Origin: Lineus longissimus
Taxonomy: Eukaryota; Nemertea; Pilidiophora; Heteronemertea; Lineidae
Reading direction: 5' to 3'
Length of the DNA: 60,000 nucleotides
Assembly (NCBI RefSeq): GCF_910592395.1
Contig: NC_088309.1
Coordinates: forward strand, 17,302,599-17,362,598
This document shows, in pieces, positions 56,008 to 60,000 of the stretch (positions are counted from its first letter, which is position 1; each line of letters begins with the position of its first letter). A program made the position numbers and the translations under genes. The notes under the pieces are model-generated. The model saw only the letters and a list, made by a program, of their open reading frames with translations, did no database searches and was not told where the DNA came from.

Positions 56008-56407
56008 GGGCTGTCTTGTAACTATGTTATTGTCTCAAAAATGAATACAAACTGCTACCTAGTTACTCAGTACATCATATTCTATACTGTGCATTCCTTG
56101 CTTCAATTGTTCTTGTATCATATTTTTCAACATTTCTCTCTAATCGCAAGCCGAGGATAAATACTCCTTTCAAGATAGCGTATTCACACGCAATTCCACA
56201 GGTACATCCCATTCATTTGAAATTTCGGCCAATGACAGCAGGTTTTACAAAATGTAAATGCGCTGTTAATTTTCAATAGTCACTGAATAGCTAAGACACA
56301 TGTAAACCCGTCTTAATTGGCCAGAAAACATCTCTCAGCTTCTCCCACAAATAACGATTCACTTATCCCAACGTCAGTAACATGTGCACGCGGAAAACAA
56401 TATGACT

Positions 56408-56787
56408 AAAGCCCGTTACACACGAGGGACTTCTCACCAACTTAGTTGGAATTTTAAGTCATAACAGGTATCCAGACCAGGTAACTGATACTTTGCCCAA
56501 TTGGTTGGAGTTGCTGGCTGCACTACCGACTTGTTCTATTTCTCGACGACATCTTTTGTTTATATAAGGAGTGTGGGGGAGAAATTTCCCCGTGTGATTC
56601 AGTCAACAACATAGTTGGGCAATATTTTGACTCTTTTGGCCTAAATAGTGCAGGACCTAAATATTGCTGGGATTATGTCTTTCGTGTGAGTGGGTGAACG
56701 ACTCTCAACTTCCAGTCACCTGTGCACCTGTTCTTAATGTTAAAACCAACTAAGTTGGTGAGAGGTCCCTCGTGTGTAACGGGCTTT
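56408..56787. mobile_element. MITE with 42-bp terminal inverted repeats
   Basis: Arms 56408-56449 and 56746-56787 (AAAGCCCGTTACACACGAGG...) match at 41 of 42 positions. ACT occurs just outside both ends, giving a 3-bp duplication; alternatively the duplication is TA with shorter arms. The 3-bp reading fits PIF/Harbinger. No coding capacity. Confidence 0.9.
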
Positions 56788-56913
56788 ACTCCACTTTTTC
56801 AAGACAAACCACACCATCCCACAACTATTGCTTGATTAACCCCTAACAATGACAAGTTCTTCCTCATACTCTCCCTTTCATATCGACAGGTGAGCACAAT
56901 GGCCCTGGCCATT

Positions 56914-59900
56914 TCATCCCTTTGAGTTGGGGTTTTTCACTCTTACAACATCTCCAATTTCAAACATTCGCTCAAGTTCCCTATGGCGATAAAATTGCAG
57001 TTTCTGCTGATTTTGCTTACATTCTACTTTTCTGGACATACTTGGTTTCACAAGATGCAATCTAGTTCTCAGCTGTCTTCTCATTAGCAATTCAGCTGGA
57101 CTAACACCTGTAGTACTGTGAGGAGTGGATCTATATCTCAATAAAAAGTTGGCTATTCTATGCTTAAGTGACAATGAACTTTTACCATCAATCACTTGTT
57201 TGGCAAATGCTTCTTTTACCACTCTTACTGACCTCTCTGCCGCTCCATTAGAGGCAGGATGGTAGGGTGCCACCTTTATATGCTGAATGCCATTCTTCAT
57301 CATGAAACTGGAAAATTCTTCAGACCTGAATTGTGACCCATTGTCAGAAACAAGCTGCTCAGGGAGCCCATGCTCTGCAAAAATGAGACGCAATTCGTCT
57401 ACGGTGTTTTCTGCCGTGATTTTCCTCATTGGTTTCACTTCAATCCATTTAGAATGGCAGTCAACAAGTATCAAATAGTACAACTGTTTGTCTTCACAGA
57501 AATCGATGTGAACTCTCTGAAAAGGTCTACTAGGCCAAACCCAAGGATGCAACGGCAACTTTGCTGGAGCCTGTCTGACTCTCTGGCAAACTGAGCACGA
57601 TTTCACCCTGTTCTCAACATCTGAGTCAATGTTTGGCCACCAAACATGACTTCTGGCCAAAGCTTTCATGGCACAAATTCCTGGATGTTCCCAGTGAAGC
57701 TCATCTAGGAGCTGTTCCTGGAACTTCCTCGGAATGACTACTCTAGTACCCCAAAGCACACAGTCCTGTTCTATGGACAATTGATCCCTGCGATTGTAGA
57801 AAGGTTTTAAAATCTCTGCAATGTTGCCTGCTTCCTTGTCTGGCCACCCATTTAGAACATGCCGTTTCACTTTATTGAGGACTGGGTTCACTCTGGTCTC
57901 TTTAGCGATGTCTTCTGCAAGTACTGGAAATCCTTCATCAAATGCGTTAATTACTGAGATGACACTTTCTGACACAGACTTTTCTATGTAAGGCCATGGC
58001 AATCTGGACAAAGCATCACAATTTGCATGTTTTGTGGTACTTCTATACTCGATTTCATAGTCATATGCCGAAAGAATGAGTGCCCATCGTTGCATTCTAG
58101 CTGCTGCTATGGTAGGAATGCCAGATTTTGGACCAAGAATAGTCACCAAAGGTTTATGATCGGTGACCAGAGTGAACTTTCTTCCATATAAAAAGTCGTG
58201 AAACTTTTTTACTCCAAAAATAAGAGATAAGGCTTCACCCTCAATTTGGGCATAATTTCTCTCACTAGGGCTCAGAGATCTAGAGGCATATGCTATTGGT
58301 CTTTCATCACCATTTTCAAAGACATGAGAAAGAACGGCGCCTAATCCATAACAGGAAGCATCACAATCAAGTTTCAGCTTTTTCTTTGGATCATAATGGA
58401 CTAAGACTGCATCACTACTCAAATCTGATTTACATTTCTCATATGCCCTTTGGCATTCATTTGTCCAATTCCAAGCTACTCCTTTCTTCAACAGATTATG
58501 AAGAGGATGGAGTGTTGTGACCAAATTTGGCAAGAACTGGTGATAATACTGAACCATCCCAAGAAAGGATCTGAGTTGTGATACATTCTTAGGTACAGGT
58601 GCTTCCTTCACTCCTTCTACTGAAGATTCGACAGGAGAAATTCCTTCACGACCATATTTCAAACCTAGGTAGATAGTACTGTATTTCACAAATTCACACT
58701 TTGAGAGTTTTGCATGGACTTTGTTTTCATACAATCTTTGCAACACTATTTCCAACAGGTCTAGATTTTCAGAGACATTATCTCCACCTATCAAAATATC
58801 ATCTTGTTTACACACGCATTTAGGAATGCCCTGTAAAATACTGTCCATTTTGGACTGAAAGATCTTTGGACTAGATTTGACTCCATAAGGAAGTTTAGTG
58901 TAGGTGTATATTCCTTTGTGGGTGTTGATGTTAAGATACTTCCTACTTTCAGGGTCAACTGAGAGTTGGGCATAGGCATGAGAAAGATCAAGTTTAGAAA
59001 ACACCTTAGAACCAGCCAATTGAACGTACAAGTCTTGGGTAGTTGGCAAAGTACATTGTTCATCTTCAACAATTGGATTGATACCGACTTTGTAATCACC
59101 ACATATTCTGACAGTTTTGTCTGCTTTCGGTACTACTACAATGGGACTTGCCCACTCAGCATGATCAACCTTTTCAATGACACCATTTTCTTCAAGCTTT
59201 TTCAACTCGGCTTCAACTGGTTCACGAAGTGCATATGGAACTCTGCGAGGCTTATGAAACACAGGTTTCGCACCCTCTTTAATCCTGATATGTGCAGAGT
59301 GACCATGCATGGCATCATAACTGTCTTCAAACACACTACTGTACTTTCGAAGAATCAGGTCTAACCTATCCTTCACTTTGTGATCTACCGAAGAGTTTTC
59401 ATCTTTCACTGACGTTTCACCTAATTTATGTACAGAGTCAGTTTCACATTCTAAAATTTTATTCCAATTCAACTTCAACTTTTCTAACCAGTTTCTACCG
59501 AGAAGGGCAGGCTTTCCAGGATGATCTACAATTATCAATGGCAAGTTGGCACTTTGACTTTTGTACTTCACATTCAAGTGAGCTTTACCACAAACAGAAA
59601 TCTGGTCTCCAGTGTAAGTTTTCAGTTTCACAGGAGTTTTCAGCAGAGGAATATGAGAAAACTGCTTGTCATACTCAGTTTTTGACATGATGCTATAATC
59701 AGCCGCTGTGTCAACTTGCATTAGTACTTGTATACCCTCAACATCAAGATTTACAAAGTAACCATTCTTAGTGTTCTCTGTATTTACTGAGGATACTACA
59801 TGGTGAATAAAAAGATTTTCTTCTTCTTCTTCTTCTTCTTCAGTGGTCCACTTCACAGAAGCACGACGGTTTCCTTGCTTTCTGTTTTTACTGAAGTTCT

Positions 59901-60000
59901 TACTTTTCGAGTCCTTGCTAACTGGCACATTTTTAGTTTTACAAAACCTGGCAAAGTGTCCAGTCAAAGAGCACTTGTGACAAACGACTTCCTTGTGTGG
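56914..60000 (-). CDS. Ty3/Gypsy Gag-Pol of the K02A2.6/Mag type, partial
   Basis: The frame is open from the window edge (about 1028 codons) to 56914. In order: a zinc knuckle (CHKCSLTGHFARFC); a Glu run from a TTC repeat at 59817-59841; protease (MQVDTAADYSIM); RT (YALREPVEAELKKL, FSKLDLSHAYAQL, LPYGVKSSP, CKQDDILIGG); RNase H (LKLDCDASCYGLGAVLS, VTDHKPLVTI); the integrase zinc finger (H-x-H, SCSVCQ); and the integrase core with Asp (HIDFCED), Asp (VSDNGSQF) and Glu (NGAAERSVRVV). Two key sites depart from family norm: Asp-Thr-Ala-Ala instead of Asp-Thr-Gly, and Lys before Gln-Asp-Asp where Tyr is usual. It stops at 56914 where the 2.8-kb insertion begins; the C-terminal end is at 53614-54107. 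Confidence 0.9.
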   Translation of the reverse strand, partial: PHKEVVCHKCSLTGHFARFCKTKNVPVSKDSKSKNFSKNRKQGNRRASVKWTTEEEEEEEENLFIHHVVSSVNTENTKNGYFVNLDVEGIQVLMQVDTAADYSIMSKTEYDKQFSHIPLLKTPVKLKTYTGDQISVCGKAHLNVKYKSQSANLPLIIVDHPGKPALLGRNWLEKLKLNWNKILECETDSVHKLGETSVKDENSSVDHKVKDRLDLILRKYSSVFEDSYDAMHGHSAHIRIKEGAKPVFHKPRRVPYALREPVEAELKKLEENGVIEKVDHAEWASPIVVVPKADKTVRICGDYKVGINPIVEDEQCTLPTTQDLYVQLAGSKVFSKLDLSHAYAQLSVDPESRKYLNINTHKGIYTYTKLPYGVKSSPKIFQSKMDSILQGIPKCVCKQDDILIGGDNVSENLDLLEIVLQRLYENKVHAKLSKCEFVKYSTIYLGLKYGREGISPVESSVEGVKEAPVPKNVSQLRSFLGMVQYYHQFLPNLVTTLHPLHNLLKKGVAWNWTNECQRAYEKCKSDLSSDAVLVHYDPKKKLKLDCDASCYGLGAVLSHVFENGDERPIAYASRSLSPSERNYAQIEGEALSLIFGVKKFHDFLYGRKFTLVTDHKPLVTILGPKSGIPTIAAARMQRWALILSAYDYEIEYRSTTKHANCDALSRLPWPYIEKSVSESVISVINAFDEGFPVLAEDIAKETRVNPVLNKVKRHVLNGWPDKEAGNIAEILKPFYNRRDQLSIEQDCVLWGTRVVIPRKFQEQLLDELHWEHPGICAMKALARSHVWWPNIDSDVENRVKSCSVCQRVRQAPAKLPLHPWVWPSRPFQRVHIDFCEDKQLYYLILVDCHSKWIEVKPMRKITAENTVDELRLIFAEHGLPEQLVSDNGSQFRSEEFSSFMMKNGIQHIKVAPYHPASNGAAERSVRVVKEAFAKQVIDGKSSLSLKHRIANFLLRYRSTPHSTTGVSPAELLMRRQLRTRLHLVKPSMSRKVECKQNQQKLQFYRHRELERMFEIGDVVRVKNPNSKG

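Larger units (their letters stand above)
54108..56896. mobile_element. 2.8-kb insertion with GCTCACCTGTC ends
   Basis: GCTCACCTGTC (54109-54119) and its complement GACAGGTGAGC (56885-56895) bound it. The left end doubles back as a hairpin (54108-54128, AGCTCA/TGAGCT arms). The right flank has a further AATGGCC/GGCCATT palindrome. The interior has GTCGTC microsatellite sequence (54160-54180), no coding frame I trust, and two MITEs. The architecture matches the element at 47743, with different sequence. Exact ends and any target duplication are uncertain. Confidence 0.55.

Overview
The window is eukaryotic genomic DNA, almost certainly from a marine invertebrate. Coding pieces are split by GT-AG introns, there is no operon layout, and roughly two thirds of the 60 kb is recognisable transposable element. 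The mix (Ty3/Gypsy, BEL/Pao, P-element-like, piggyBac, MULE-like, a LINE, MITEs and hairpin-ended non-autonomous elements) fits a lancelet, hemichordate, echinoderm, cnidarian or mollusc genome. I cannot choose between these from sequence alone. No host housekeeping gene, rRNA, functional tRNA or CRISPR array is visible.

Layout. 1-2768 (minus): a long open frame, cut by the window edge, for an uncharacterised transposase-like protein. 6387-7524 (minus): a two-exon remnant of a hAT-type/zinc-finger gene. 9038-10386 (minus): the 3' end of a Ty3 pol whose integrase has lost a catalytic Asp. 12753-14887 (minus): a P-element/THAP9-type transposase pseudogene with four clear exons, entered at a TTAA by a piggyBac element (14888-15931).

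15932-41479 is a nest. A Ty3/Gypsy element (LTRs 17319-17558 and 41240-41479, minus strand) carries, in transcription order: LTR, tRNA-Leu-like primer site, an SGNH-hydrolase-like reading frame, gag, a -1 frameshift site, protease, RT, RNase H, integrase, 67-bp repeats, polypurine tract and LTR. Its RT is split by a BEL/Pao element (21726-37669, 5-bp target duplication). A 4195-bp segment spanning the Ty3/BEL junction is then tandemly triplicated (19562-32146). The Ty3 5' block (LTR, primer site, SGNH frame, first gag codons) occurs a second time at 15932-17558, where the gag start is joined in frame to a piggyBac transposase C-terminus.

41892-42604: a small piggyBac element with intact ends. 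42804-45250: little coding capacity, but a promoter-like area (CRE, CCAAT, three ETS-type motifs at exact 21-bp spacing) and a candidate host first exon. 45354-47195: a MULE-like transposase whose C-terminus runs into a retroviral-type aspartic protease. 47743-48601: a hairpin-ended non-autonomous element with 146-bp internal repeats, next to a candidate signal-peptide exon. 48895-50225: a truncated LINE. 52493-53277: a second MULE remnant, cut by another Ty3 element (LTR 53278-53404, pol to beyond 60000) that is itself split by a 2.8-kb insertion (54108-56896) holding two MITEs.

Most coding pieces are inactivated by stops, frameshifts or insertions, which are described but not repaired here. 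The most unusual items are the SGNH-like frame ahead of gag, the canonical GGGAAAC frameshift signal, the near-identical triplication, and the two chimeric frames (gag start/piggyBac and MULE/protease).
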